Of a stretch of 38,121 nucleotides of DNA, positions 14,402 through 22,680 are shown piece after piece. The position numbers and the translations under genes are program-made. How positions within the stretch are numbered: position 1 is the first letter of the stretch; every line of letters starts with the position of its first letter. The notes under the pieces were generated by a model that was not told where the DNA came from, made no database searches, and was given only the letters and a program-made list of their open reading frames with translations. The stretch spans positions 1-38,121 of the forward strand of contig NZ_JANFNY010000049.1 in the NCBI RefSeq assembly GCF_024437745.1, read 5' to 3'. Source of the stretch: Roseomonas sp. GC11 (GTDB taxonomy: Bacteria > Pseudomonadota > Alphaproteobacteria > Acetobacterales > Acetobacteraceae).

Positions 14402-16639
14402 TTAATTCCCAAAACTATTATTCTTCGGGAACCCATTGGGCGGCTGCCGCCCGGCGCCGGCGCGGTTGCCCTTCCAGGTGGTCAGGTCCGTCTCGGTGCG
14501 GACGCGCTCGCCCAGGCGCCAGACCAGCCCCTCGCGGGCGGTGAAGACCTTCACATCCGCCATGCCGCCATCCTTGTAGCCCTGCAGGGCGACGCCGCGG
14601 CCGCGCAGCATCTCGGGCACCTGTTCCAGCGGGAAGACCAGCAGCTTGCGGTTCTCGCCGATGATGGCGACGCTGTCGCCCTCCGCCGGGATCAGCCGCG
14701 CGGCCTCCACCGGGCTGTCCACCAGCAGCACCTGCTTGCCGGTGCGCTTCTCGGCCACCAGATCCTCGGCCTTGACGAGGAAGCCGCGCCCATCCGTCGC
14801 CGCCACCAGGAACTTCTTCTCGGGCTTCCAGACGAAGAGGGTGACGACCTCATCCTCATTCGTCAGGTCCACCATCAGCCGCACCGGCTGGCCATCGCCG
14901 CGCCCGCGCGGAATGGTATCGGCCTTCAGCGTGAAGGCCTTGCCATTGGTGGCGAAGAGGCAGAGCCGGTCCGTCGTCTCCGCATGCAGGGCGATGCGCA
15001 GGCGGTCGCCCTCCTTGAATTTGTGCTCCGTCTCCGGCGGCAGGTGGCCCTTCATCGCGCGGATCCACCCCTTCTCGGAGAGGATGACGGTGATCGGCTC
15101 GCGCTCGACGAAGGCGCGCTCGTCGATCACCACGGCGGCGGGGGCGGCGTCCAGCGTGCTGCGGCGGCGGCCGGGTTCCGTGCCCTCGCCGAAGCGCGCG
15201 CGCGTCGCCTCGATCTCCTCGGCGATGCGGTTCCACCGCTTCGTCTCGCTGCCAAGCAGCGCCTGGAGGGATTTCTGTTCCGCGCTGAGCTTCTTGTGCT
15301 CCTTGCGGATTTCCATCTCCTCCAGCCGGCGCAGGGCGCGCAGGCGCATGTTGAGGATGGCCTCCGCCTGCGTCTCCGTCAGGCCGAAGGCGGCCATCAG
15401 CGCGGGCTTCGGATGGTCCTCCTCGCGGATGATGCGGATCACCTCGTCGAGGTTGAGATAGACGGTGAGGTAGCCCTCCAGGATCTCCAGCCGGCGGGCG
15501 ATCTGCTCCAGCCGGTGCTCGCTGCGGCGGACCAGCACCTCGTGCCGGTGGTCGAGCCAGCAGCGCAGCACCTCGCGCAGCCCCATCACGCGCGGCGTGC
15601 GGCTGGCGTCGAGCACGTTCATGTTGAGCGGAATGCGGCTTTCCAGCGCGGTGGCGCGGAACAGCGTCTCCATCAGCATCGCCGGCTCGACCGTGCGGGT
15701 CTTGGGCTCCAGCACGATGCGCACCTTGTCCGTGCTCTCATCCCGCACATCGGCCAGCAGGGGGAGCTTCTTCTCCTCCATCAGCTGCGCGATCTGCTCG
15801 ATCAGGCGCGACTTGGCGACCTGATAGGGAATCTCGGTGACGACGATCTGCCAGGTGCCGTTCTTCAGCGCCTCCCTCTCCCAGCGCGCGCGCAGGCGGA
15901 AGCCGCCGCGGCCGGTGGCGTAGGCCTCGCGGATGGCCTCCGCGCTCTCCACCAGCAGGCCGCCGGTGGGGAAGTCCGGCCCCGGCATCACGGCCAGCAG
16001 CGCGTCCAGCTCCGCCTTCGGGTTGCGGATCAGCAGCAGCGCGGCGGCGCAGAGTTCCCCGGCATTGTGCGGCGGGATGGAGGTGGCCATGCCCACCGCG
16101 ATGCCATTGGCGCCATTGGCCAGCAGGTTGGGGAAGGCCGCCGGCAGCACCACCGGCTCCTGCTCCTCGCCATCATAGGTGGCGCGGAAATCGACGGCGT
16201 TTTCCTCGATGCCTTCCAGCATCGCCTTGGCGATCTCGGTCAGCCGCGCCTCGGTGTAGCGCATGGCGGCGGCGTTATCGCCGTCGATATTGCCGAAATT
16301 GCCCTGGCCCTCGACCAGCGTGTAGCGCGCGGCGAAATCCTGGGCGAGGCGCACCATGGCGTCGTAGATCGCGGCATCGCCATGCGGGTGATACTTGCCC
16401 ATGACATCGCCGACGATGCGGGCGCATTTCTTGAAGCCCGCCGCCGGGTCCAGCCGCAGCTGGTGCATGGCCCAGAGCAGGCGCCGGTGCACCGGCTTCA
16501 GCCCGTCCCGCACATCCGGCAGGGAGCGCGCCGTGATGGTGGACATGGCATAGGCCAGGTAGCGCTCGGACAGCGCATCCGCCAGATGCGTCGGCCGCAC
16601 GGCCCCGCCTTCGGGCAGCGTGGTGATGTCATCGGGCAT
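14402..16639 (-). CDS. parC: DNA topoisomerase IV subunit A, 745 aa
   Basis: The breakage-reunion subunit of the enzyme that decatenates daughter chromosomes, acting with ParE. It starts in the pattern [40 protein letters not shown]. The active-site Tyr is Y128 in [11 protein letters not shown]. The helix bearing quinolone contacts reads [10 protein letters not shown], with Ala89 where E. coli has Ser80 and Asp93 where it has Glu84. The C-terminal part (about 500-720) has pinwheel-type repeats. AGGAG lies six bases before the ATG. ParC rather than GyrA fits the C-terminal domain and the lack of a recognisable GyrA box. The last dozen residues ([11 protein letters not shown]) use AT-rich codons unlike the rest and abut R1c. 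Confidence 0.92.
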   Translation of the reverse strand: MPDDITTLPEGGAVRPTHLADALSERYLAYAMSTITARSLPDVRDGLKPVHRRLLWAMHQLRLDPAAGFKKCARIVGDVMGKYHPHGDAAIYDAMVRLAQDFAARYTLVEGQGNFGNIDGDNAAAMRYTEARLTEIAKAMLEGIEENAVDFRATYDGEEQEPVVLPAAFPNLLANGANGIAVGMATSIPPHNAGELCAAALLLIRNPKAELDALLAVMPGPDFPTGGLLVESAEAIREAYATGRGGFRLRARWEREALKNGTWQIVVTEIPYQVAKSRLIEQIAQLMEEKKLPLLADVRDESTDKVRIVLEPKTRTVEPAMLMETLFRATALESRIPLNMNVLDASRTPRVMGLREVLRCWLDHRHEVLVRRSEHRLEQIARRLEILEGYLTVYLNLDEVIRIIREEDHPKPALMAAFGLTETQAEAILNMRLRALRRLEEMEIRKEHKKLSAEQKSLQALLGSETKRWNRIAEEIEATRARFGEGTEPGRRRSTLDAAPAAVVIDERAFVEREPITVILSEKGWIRAMKGHLPPETEHKFKEGDRLRIALHAETTDRLCLFATNGKAFTLKADTIPRGRGDGQPVRLMVDLTNEDEVVTLFVWKPEKKFLVAATDGRGFLVKAEDLVAEKRTGKQVLLVDSPVEAARLIPAEGDSVAIIGENRKLLVFPLEQVPEMLRGRGVALQGYKDGGMADVKVFTAREGLVWRLGERVRTETDLTTWKGNRAGAGRQPPNGFPKNNSFGN

Positions 16640-16707
16640 GGCGAACTCCTGGGCAGTGCTTCAGCGGCTGCGGGCTAGCGCAGCGGTGCCGGTCCGAGAA
16701 AGTGAAC

Positions 16708-16736
16708 ATATAAAGAACGAGAGGCGGCGAGAAGGT
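16708..16736 (-). promoter_or_regulatory. Possible promoter of parC
   Basis: On the minus strand a TATA-like TTATAT (16713-16708) stands out in a GC-rich gap, about 70 bases before the parC start. No convincing -35 box is found at 16-18 bases upstream (ACCTTC at 17), so only the -10 element is suggestive. Confidence 0.25.
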
Positions 16737-16753
16737 CTTTCTCAGCCCGTGGC

Positions 16754-16918
16754 GCCCTTTGAGCGGGGGCTTTGCCCCCTCAACCCCCCCTTTTTTCGTC
16801 CCTTTGGCCAGGGGGCAGGACCCCCTGCACCCGCCATCAGTTGGGGACCAACAAATGGGTTTCCAAAGGCCTCAGGCCTTTGGTCGGGAGAGTTTGAGAG
16901 GGGCGAAGCCCCTCTCAA
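16754..16918. repeat. R2a: R2-family modular hairpin repeat
   Basis: Four GC-rich hairpins in a row: a TTGAG.GGGGGC-TTT-GCCCCC stem (16759-16783), CAGGGGG/CCCCCTG (16809-16827), CCAAAGGCC-TCA-GGCCTTTGG (16863-16883), and TTGAGAGGGGC-GAA-GCCCCTCTCAA (16894-16918). A T6 run at 16791-16796 follows the first hairpin. The stop codon of the DUF1003 gene (16915-16917) lies within the last stem. Confidence 0.85.
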
Positions 16919-17481
16919 GAGGGCGCGCCGCCGCGCCCGGCCACCAGCCGCGTCAGCAGGTCGATCTGCTTCTGCTGCTGCTCCAGCAGGGTGGTGATCT
17001 GCTCGGCGCGCATGCGGTCCAGCTTTTCGTGCAGCGCCATGATCTCGATCTCGGCCTTGAGGTTGACCTCGTAGTCATGGGCGGCCACCAGCCGGTCCTT
17101 CGCCGCCTGCCGGTTCTGGCTCATCATGATGATCGGCGCCTGCAGGGCCGCGATCATCGAGAGGATCAGGTTCAGGAAGACGAAGGGGTAGGGGTCGAAG
17201 GGCCGCCTCAGCAGCCAGGCATTGGCTGCCGTCCACAGCACCAGCATCAGCAGGCTGAGCAGGATGAAGCTCCAGGAGCCGCCGAAGGTCGCCACCTTGT
17301 CCGCCAGCCGGTCGCCGACGCTGAGCTTGCCGGCGAAGGCTTCGTTGGTGTCGCGGCTGAGCGGTTTGCGCTCCAGCGCGCGGGAGAGGGCGCGCTGCTC
17401 GGCCTCCCCCAGCTGGGCCGCGTCCTGCCCGAACCAGCGGGTGGCGAGGCTGTGGAGATCAGGGGCGGGATGCTGGCTCAT
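16915..17481 (-). CDS. DUF1003 family membrane protein, 188 aa
   Basis: The DUF1003 pattern is clear: LADKVATFGGSWSFILLSLLMLVLWTAAN, then DPYPFVFLNLILSMIAALQA and PIIMMSQNRQAAKDR. Two transmembrane segments lie at about 71-91 and 98-120. The C-terminal third is long helix rich in Glu, Lys and Gln (NLKAEIEIMALHEKLDRM, LLEQQQKQIDLL), probably a coiled coil in the cytoplasm. Start: ATG 17481 with GGAAG about ten bases upstream, overlapping the end of the mug-like gene by 23 bases, which argues for co-translation. The frame is open to 17766, but that part is antisense-like within the glycosylase gene. It is the last gene of the lepB operon. Function unknown. Confidence 0.88.
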   Translation of the reverse strand: MSQHPAPDLHSLATRWFGQDAAQLGEAEQRALSRALERKPLSRDTNEAFAGKLSVGDRLADKVATFGGSWSFILLSLLMLVLWTAANAWLLRRPFDPYPFVFLNLILSMIAALQAPIIMMSQNRQAAKDRLVAAHDYEVNLKAEIEIMALHEKLDRMRAEQITTLLEQQQKQIDLLTRLVAGRGGAPS

Positions 17482-18025
17482 GCCGGGGGTCTTCCGTGGT
17501 GGCACCGTGGAACCAGGCGCCGAGCGCGTGCCAGGGGCGCGCGTCCCAGAAGCGGCTCGCCTGGCCGGAGGTGGAGGGTAGCACCCAGACCGGCGGGAAA
17601 TCCGCCGGGCCGGAGGTCCGGCCATAGGCCAGCGCGCTGGTGCGCCGGCCGAGAAAGGCCGCCGCCGGCGCCTTGGCGGTGAAGGCCACCGCCGCCGGCC
17701 GCACGGCGCGGATGCGCGCGGCGAAGGCGGCGGGGTCATAGGCATCGGGCGGCAATTCGTCATCATTGCCGCTGGCGTGCTTGGCCATGTCCGTCAGCCC
17801 GATGCCGAAGCCGAGCAGCAGGGGATACTCCGCCGGCGCCAGCCGGCGCGGTGTCAGCCCCGCCTCGTGCAGGATGCGCCAGAAGCGGTTGCCGGGATGG
17901 GCGTAATAGGCCCCGCGTGCCGCCGAGACCGCCCCGGGGGCCGAGCCGCAGAAGACCAGCCGCAGCCCTGGCGCCAGCAGGTCGGGCAGGACCGGCGCCG
18001 GGTCAGGGATCGGGGGAAGGGGCAT
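17459..18025 (-). CDS. Mug/TDG-type mismatch DNA glycosylase homologue, 188 aa
   Basis: Resembles the TDG/Mug group of the uracil-DNA glycosylase superfamily, which removes uracil or thymine opposite guanine. It shows FCGSAPGAVSAARGAYYAHPGNRFWRIL, then EAGLTPRRLAPAEYPLLLGFGIGLTDM and a C-terminal VWVLPSTSGQASR. In E. coli Mug the first motif is GINPG with catalytic Asn18; here it is GSAPG, so Ala29 sits at the Asn position, and the second motif NPSG is STSG. The ATG at 18025 overlaps the end of recO by 23 bases; the longer frame to 18112 lies inside recO. Related alphaproteobacterial proteins also lack the Asn, so activity may differ. Likely a repair role alongside RecO. Confidence 0.82.
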   Translation of the reverse strand: MPLPPIPDPAPVLPDLLAPGLRLVFCGSAPGAVSAARGAYYAHPGNRFWRILHEAGLTPRRLAPAEYPLLLGFGIGLTDMAKHASGNDDELPPDAYDPAAFAARIRAVRPAAVAFTAKAPAAAFLGRRTSALAYGRTSGPADFPPVWVLPSTSGQASRFWDARPWHALGAWFHGATTEDPRHEPASRP

Positions 18026-18773
18026 CGGGAGAAGGGGCCGTGGATGGCAGCAGGGCGGCGATGCGCGCCACCAGCCTGTCGCGCGCCGGGGGCAGGGGGC
18101 GGTGGCGAGCACCGAAGGCGTCGCGCTCCAGGAAATGGCCGGTCAGGCGCAGGCCCTTCAGCCATTCCGCCGGGTCGCGCTCATCCTGCCCGCCGAGCAG
18201 GAAGAGCGGCAGCGGCAGCAGCCGCGCCCGGTAAGGTTCCGCCGCGGCGGCCGAGACCGCCCGGCCGCTGCGTGGCGAGACATGGGTGAGGTCCTCCCGC
18301 GCCCCGGTGACGGCACAGGCCGAAAGGTCCAGCCCATAGCCCAGCCCTTCCAGCAGCAGCCCCTCCCAGCGGATATAATCGGCCAGCAGGGCGGGAGCGC
18401 CGCGGCCGAGTTGTGCCATCAACGCCAGCAGGCCGGAGAAGATGCGCGGCTGCGCCTCGCGCTCGGGCAGGGCATCGGCGGCCAGGGCGCAGGCGGATTG
18501 CAGCAGGGCGAGGGTGAGCGGCTCATCCAGCGCCAGGGCGGCGGTGGGGTGGACCATCTCGCCCGAGAGGCTGCCCAGCTGTTCCGCCAGCCGCCCGCGC
18601 CAGCGCACTTCCAGAAGATTGCCCGGCTGCCACAGCCCGGCCTGGGCGCGGGAGGCACCGCCATGCGCCAGCCCGGCATGCCGCCCATGCGCCGCGGTGA
18701 GGACAGATACCACCGCCCCGCCCTCGCCATGCGGGCGGGCCTCCAGGACGATGGCGGGGGCCTGCCATTCCAT
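18003..18773 (-). CDS. recO: DNA repair protein RecO, 256 aa
   Basis: Loads RecA onto SSB-coated single strands with RecR, in gap repair. The N-terminal OB-fold is MEWQAPAIVLEARPHGEGGAVVSVLTAAHGRHAGLAHG; the alpha-helical domain follows (MAQLGRGAPALLADYIRWEG, LLEGLGYGLDLSACAVTG). Alphaproteobacterial RecO proteins share the pattern LSACAVTG...VSPRSGRAVS. The usual zinc-finger Cys set is reduced, as in relatives. It ends with a Pro/Ser/Asp tail that overlaps the glycosylase gene. Its start is 124 bases from era, the gap being filled by R2b, so if era and recO form one operon the transcript crosses those hairpins. Confidence 0.9.
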   Translation of the reverse strand: MEWQAPAIVLEARPHGEGGAVVSVLTAAHGRHAGLAHGGASRAQAGLWQPGNLLEVRWRGRLAEQLGSLSGEMVHPTAALALDEPLTLALLQSACALAADALPEREAQPRIFSGLLALMAQLGRGAPALLADYIRWEGLLLEGLGYGLDLSACAVTGAREDLTHVSPRSGRAVSAAAAEPYRARLLPLPLFLLGGQDERDPAEWLKGLRLTGHFLERDAFGARHRPLPPARDRLVARIAALLPSTAPSPDAPSPDP

Positions 18774-18782
18774 CAGCTGGCC

Positions 18783-18896
18783 TTGAGGGGGCTTTGCCCC
18801 CTCAAACTCCCCCAGCAGGGAGCAGGGCTCCCTGCACCCGCCTTCAGAGGGGCAGGGTTTGAGAGGGGCGGAGCCCCTCTCAAGGCAAGATTTGCC
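18783..18896. repeat. R2b: R2-family repeat between era and recO
   Basis: Hairpins: TTGAGGGGGC-TTT-GCCCCCTCAA (18783-18805), GCAGGGAGC-AGG-GCTCCCTGC (18815-18835), and TTGAGAGGGGC-GGA-GCCCCTCTCAA (18859-18883). A last small hairpin, GGCAA-GAT-TTGCC (18884-18896), ends one base before the era stop codon. The CCAAAGGCC module found in the other copies is missing here. It separates two genes read in the same direction. Confidence 0.85.
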
Positions 18897-19856
18897 TCAG
18901 CCGGCATCATCCAGGCCGAGGGCGCGCAGCCGGGCGCGTTCCTCATCCCAGCCCTGGCGCTCCTTGACGTTCAGGAAGAGGTGGACGCGGCGTTCCAGCA
19001 GGTTTTCCAGCTCCATCCGCGCCCGCTGGCCGATGGCGCGCACCTTCGCCCCGCCATCGCCGATCAGGATGGCCTTCTGTGTCGCCCGGCCGACATAGAT
19101 GGTGCAGTCGATCCGCACCGAGCCATCGCGCCGTTCCTGCCACTGCTCCGTCTCCACCGTGGTGTGGTGGGGGACTTCCTGGTGGGTCTGGCGCAGGATC
19201 TGCTCGCGCACGATCTCGGCCGCCAGCATGCGGTCCGGCAGGTCGGAGAGTTCATCCTCCGGGAAGAGCCAGGGGCCTTCCGGCAGGCGCCGGCCGAGGG
19301 CGGCCATCATCCGCTCCAGCCCGTCGCCCTTCTCGGCGGAGATCATGAAGGTCTCCTCGAAGGACAGCTGCTCGTTCAGGCTGGCGGTCAGCGGCAGCAG
19401 CTTCTTGGTGTCGATCAGGTCGGATTTGTTCAGCACCAGCCAGATGGGAACCTTGCTGCGCTTCAGCACGGAGATGATGGATTCCACCGCCTCCGTCATG
19501 CCGGCGCGGCTGTCCACGATCAGCAAGGCGAGGTCGGCATCCTGCGCGCCTTCCCAGGCGGCGGCGACCATGGCGCGGTCCAGCCGGCGGCGGGGCGAGA
19601 AAATGCCCGGCGTGTCGGTCAGCACGATCTGCGTCCGCTCCTGCATCACCACGGCGCGGATGCGGAAGCGCGTGGTCTGCGGCTTGGGCGAGACGATGCT
19701 GACCTTGGCGCCGGCCAGCCGGTTCACCAGGGTGGATTTGCCGGCATTCGGCGCGCCCACCACGGCGACGAGGCCGCAGCGCGTGGGGGGCAGGCCGGCA
19801 TCCGGGGTGCCTTCCGGGGAAGGGGCGGGGTTGGGGGGGGGCGTGTCGTCGGTCAT
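18897..19856 (-). CDS. era: GTPase Era, 319 aa
   Basis: Ribosome-assembly GTPase that binds 16S rRNA. G1 is GAPNAGKST (34-42), the switch region has KPQTTRFRIRAVV, G3 is DTPG (81-84) and G4 is NKSD (143-146). The C-terminal KH domain has KAILIGDGGAKVRAIGQRAR. The first 26 residues are a Pro-rich extension. ATG 19856 overlaps the rnc stop (ATGA), indicating coupled translation. The frame is open further upstream only as a shadow of rnc. Confidence 0.96.
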   Translation of the reverse strand: MTDDTPPPNPAPSPEGTPDAGLPPTRCGLVAVVGAPNAGKSTLVNRLAGAKVSIVSPKPQTTRFRIRAVVMQERTQIVLTDTPGIFSPRRRLDRAMVAAAWEGAQDADLALLIVDSRAGMTEAVESIISVLKRSKVPIWLVLNKSDLIDTKKLLPLTASLNEQLSFEETFMISAEKGDGLERMMAALGRRLPEGPWLFPEDELSDLPDRMLAAEIVREQILRQTHQEVPHHTTVETEQWQERRDGSVRIDCTIYVGRATQKAILIGDGGAKVRAIGQRARMELENLLERRVHLFLNVKERQGWDEERARLRALGLDDAG

Positions 19857-20557
19857 GGGGTGTCGCTCCGCCCGGCGAGCCAGGCCTCGGCGGCGGCCTG
19901 CTCGGCGGCACGCTTGGAGTCTCCGCGCCCCTCCGCCTCCCGCCCCGCCGCGCGCACGGCGACGACGAAGAGCGGCTGATGCGAGGGGCCGGTGGTGGAG
20001 ACGAGGCGGTATTCGGGCAGCCCCTCGGCGCGGCCGAGGGTGTATTCCTGCAGGCGGCTCTTGGCCGACATGGGCGGCGTCGGGTCGGCGGCCAGATGGC
20101 CGGCCCATTCGCGGCGGATGAAGCCGCGCGGCACGTCGAGCCCGGCATCGAGATAGAGCGCGCCGATCAGCGCCTCGGTGGCGTCGGCGATGACGGTGAC
20201 GCGGTTGCGCAGCCCCGTGCGCCCCTCGGCGGGGGGGATGCGGAGTGCTGCGGGCAGGCCGATGGCCTCGCCCACCTTGGCCAGCGTCTCGGCCGCCACC
20301 AGCACGGAGAGGCGCTTGCCCAGCGCGCCCTCGCGCTCGCTCGGGAAGCGCTCGGAGAGCCATTCGGCCATCACCAGCGCCAGCACGCGGTCACCGAGGA
20401 ATTCCAGGCGCTCGTTGGAATCGAGCATGCCGCGCCGCGGGTCGGCGGCGGAGCGGTGCGTCAGCGCCTGTTCCAGCAATGCCGGGTCGCGGAAGGCGTG
20501 GCCAAGCCGGGCGAGGAAGCCAGCCCCGGCTGGCGCGGCGGGACCGGCCGTGCTCAT
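19853..20557 (-). CDS. rnc: Ribonuclease III, 234 aa
   Basis: Processes double-stranded RNA, including 30S rRNA precursors. The catalytic signature NERLEFLGDRVLALV (48-62) supplies Glu52 and Asp56, with a second acidic region DATEALIGALYLDAGL. A C-terminal dsRNA-binding domain runs from about 155 (PMSAKSRLQEYTLGRAEGLP...). Start ATG 20557 is 13 bases after the lepB stop. It overlaps era by four bases. The position between lepB and era is the standard alphaproteobacterial order. Confidence 0.96.
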   Translation of the reverse strand: MSTAGPAAPAGAGFLARLGHAFRDPALLEQALTHRSAADPRRGMLDSNERLEFLGDRVLALVMAEWLSERFPSEREGALGKRLSVLVAAETLAKVGEAIGLPAALRIPPAEGRTGLRNRVTVIADATEALIGALYLDAGLDVPRGFIRREWAGHLAADPTPPMSAKSRLQEYTLGRAEGLPEYRLVSTTGPSHQPLFVVAVRAAGREAEGRGDSKRAAEQAAAEAWLAGRSDTP

Positions 20558-20570
20558 GCCCTGTTGCTCC

Positions 20571-21314
20571 TCACTTCACCGCCGTGAAGAGGCGGTTCCA
20601 GCGGATCGAGAAAGGCCAGTCCCACACCGCCCACCAGGCGGAGGAATTGTCCTTGCTGAAGAACAGGAACTCCGCCCGGCCCACCAGGTTCTCGACGGGG
20701 ACGAAGCCCACCGCGTTCATCTCGCGGCTGTCGAGGCTGTTGTCGCGGTTGTCGCCCATGGCGAAAACGTGGTTGGGGGGCACGACGAATTCCGGGGTGT
20801 TGTCATAGGGGCCGTCATCGGTGGCCTCCAGGATCTCGTGCCGCACCGGGCCGGGGGTGGTGCTGCCGGGCAGGGTCTCGCGGTAGCGGCGCATCGGCTG
20901 GCCGTCGCCTTCCACCGTGTAGAGGCCGAGGCTCTCGCGCGGGACTTCCTGGCCGTTCAGGAAGAGGCGGCCGCCGCGCATCTGGATGCGGTCGCCGGGC
21001 AGGCCGATGATGCGCTTGATGTAGTCCGTGCTGTTGTCGCGCGGGTATTTGAACACGGCGACATCGCCGCGCGCCGGCAGCGAGCCGAAGAGGCGGCCGT
21101 CGAACAGCGCCGGGCTGAACGGCATGGAGTGCCGCGAATAGCCATAGGCGTATTTCGAGACGAAGAGATAGTCGCCCACCAGCAGCGTCGGGATCATGCT
21201 GCCCGAGGGGATGTTGAAGGGCTCGAAGGCCACGGTGCGGACGCCGATGGCGATCAGCCCGGCATACACGACAGTCTTGATGCTTTCGGCCCAGCCGCCG
21301 GTCTTTTTGGTCAT
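20571..21314 (-). CDS. lepB: Signal peptidase I, 247 aa
   Basis: Membrane-bound serine protease that removes Sec and Tat signal peptides on the periplasmic side. One N-terminal transmembrane segment (about 14-30) is followed by box B with the nucleophile Ser39 in IPSGSMIPTLLVGDYLFVSKY. The general base is Lys100 in DNSTDYIKRIIGLPGDRIQ. Box E is GDNRDNSLDSR. It heads the lepB-rnc-era-recO run. A TTGACA-type promoter lies 64-92 bases upstream, consistent with lepB now being first in its transcript. Confidence 0.96.
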   Translation of the reverse strand: MTKKTGGWAESIKTVVYAGLIAIGVRTVAFEPFNIPSGSMIPTLLVGDYLFVSKYAYGYSRHSMPFSPALFDGRLFGSLPARGDVAVFKYPRDNSTDYIKRIIGLPGDRIQMRGGRLFLNGQEVPRESLGLYTVEGDGQPMRRYRETLPGSTTPGPVRHEILEATDDGPYDNTPEFVVPPNHVFAMGDNRDNSLDSREMNAVGFVPVENLVGRAEFLFFSKDNSSAWWAVWDWPFSIRWNRLFTAVK

Positions 21315-21377
21315 CGGGGGGTTCGCGCGAGGCTCCGCTGGGGTCTGCCGCGCCAGCCGCCGCGACCCAGGTGGGGG

Positions 21378-21406
21378 GTAGAGCCCGGCGCGCGCCCGGA
21401 TGTCAA
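21378..21406 (-). promoter_or_regulatory. Candidate promoter of the lepB operon
   Basis: On the minus strand a perfect TTGACA (21406-21401) is followed at 17 bases by CTCTAC (21383-21378), or at 18 by TCTACC. The -35 is ideal, the -10 weak. It sits between a possible terminator of the LLM gene and the lepB start. Confidence 0.45.
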
Positions 21407-21427
21407 GGAAAGGCCGGGATGCCGGCC
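21407..21427 (-). terminator. Weak terminator-like hairpin after the LLM oxidoreductase gene
   Basis: GGCCGG (21412-21417) and CCGGCC (21422-21427) form a 6-bp stem with a four-base loop; on the minus strand it is followed by TTTCCTT. It is about 80 bases past the LLM stop and directly in front of the lepB -35 box. Confidence 0.35.
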
Positions 21428-21507
21428 GCGCGGGGCTGTGGGGAAGGGGGTGGCGGGGGGCCGTCCATGCCTCCGCCCGCCCCCGCGGCAGGAAACTGAA
21501 AAAAGAA

Positions 21508-22545
21508 TCATGCGGCGGCGCGGGCGGCGGCTGGCAGGCCGAAGGCCTCGGCCAGGCGGCGCACCGAGTCGCGCCGCGCCTCCGGATCGTGCACCGGGCT
21601 GAGCACCGCCACTTCCTGCGCGCCGAGCTGGGACGCCAGGGCCTCGATCTTCCCGCGCACCTGCTCCGGCGTGCCGATCAGCGCCGTTTGCCGCATTCTT
21701 TGCAGCCTCTCCCGCTCGGGCGGGGTGGCGGGATAGGCGGCGGCCTCCTCCGGGCTGGGCAAAGGCGGGTAGATGCCGCGGTCGCGCGAGAGCCGCCAGA
21801 CGGCGCGGGAGGAGAAGCGGCGCTCGGCCTCCGCCTCCGTCGCGGCGCAGACGGCGAAGACGGCCAGCGCCGCGTGCGGCGCCGCGAGCCGCCCCGATTG
21901 CGGGCGGAAGCGGGCGCGGTAGGCCGCCAGCGCCTCCTCCGCCCCCGCGCCATCGGTGATGAAATGGGCGAAGCAGTAGGGCAGGCCGAGCAGCCCGGCG
22001 AGCTGCGCCCCGTAATCCGAACTGCCGAGCAGCCAGACCTCCGGCAGGCCCGCCCCCTCCGGCTGGGCGCGGATGCTGGCGAAGGGGTGGTTGACCGGCA
22101 GCCCCTCGCCGAGCCAGCCCAGCACCTCCTGCACCTGGGCGGGGAAGCGGTCCCCCTCCTCCTGGCGCACGGCGGCGGGGTTGAGGGCATAGGCGGTGCG
22201 CCCGTCGCTGCCCGGCGCCCGCCCCAGGCCGAGATCGATCCGCCCCGGCGCGATGGCCTCCAGCACGCGGAACTGCTCGGCCACCTTCAGCGCGGCGTAG
22301 TGCGGCAGCATCACCCCGGCCGAGCCGATGCGGATGCGCCGCGTGGTGGCGGCGATGGCGGCGATGAGGATTTCCGGCGCGCTGCCGGCATGGCTCTGGC
22401 TGTTGTGGTGCTCGGCCAGCCAGTAGCGGGCATAGCCGAGCTCATCCGCCAGCCGGGCGAGGGCGAGGGTCTCGCGGATCGCCGCATCGGCGCCGCGCCC
22501 GCTGGCGATGGTGGACTGGTCGAGGATGGAAAGGGCGAGGGCCAT
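21508..22545 (-). CDS. LLM-class flavin-dependent oxidoreductase, 345 aa
   Basis: A bacterial-luciferase-like TIM-barrel monooxygenase. Typical marks: the N-terminal ADELGYARYWLAEHHNSQSHAGSAPEILIAAIAA, then RIRIGSAGVMLPHYAALKVAEQFRVLEAIAPGRIDLGLGRAPG. This is the MsnO8-like subgroup that others annotate simply as LLM class. PEVWLLGSSDYGAQLAGLLG and the end ALIGTPEQVRGKIEAL complete the pattern. FMN supplied by a reductase is the expected cofactor; the substrate is unknown. It is divergent from the acylase gene, with 122 bases and three 17-base repeats between. Its stop sits at AAAAGAATCA, like the icd stop. Confidence 0.9.
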   Translation of the reverse strand: MALALSILDQSTIASGRGADAAIRETLALARLADELGYARYWLAEHHNSQSHAGSAPEILIAAIAATTRRIRIGSAGVMLPHYAALKVAEQFRVLEAIAPGRIDLGLGRAPGSDGRTAYALNPAAVRQEEGDRFPAQVQEVLGWLGEGLPVNHPFASIRAQPEGAGLPEVWLLGSSDYGAQLAGLLGLPYCFAHFITDGAGAEEALAAYRARFRPQSGRLAAPHAALAVFAVCAATEAEAERRFSSRAVWRLSRDRGIYPPLPSPEEAAAYPATPPERERLQRMRQTALIGTPEQVRGKIEALASQLGAQEVAVLSPVHDPEARRDSVRRLAEAFGLPAAARAAA

Positions 22546-22633
22546 GGCCGCTACTCTTCACTCGGCGGAGATGTCATGCAAGGCAGGCTATCGGCTCCCT
22601 GGCCGCCTGCGCGCTTTGGCTTACATCATGGCC

Positions 22634-22680
22634 ATGTAAAGACAGATCCCATGCAAAGACGCATTTCATGCAAAGACGCA
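22634..22680. repeat. Three tandem 17-base repeats in a divergent promoter region
   Basis: Units begin at 22634 (ATGTAAAGACAGATCCC), 22651 (ATGCAAAGACGCATTTC) and 22668 (ATGCAAAGACGCA, then diverging). Period 17, units two and three identical over 13 bases, unit one diverged. The third unit contains the acylase start codon. Seventeen is not a multiple of three, so only one of the repeated ATGs is in frame. Confidence 0.8.
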
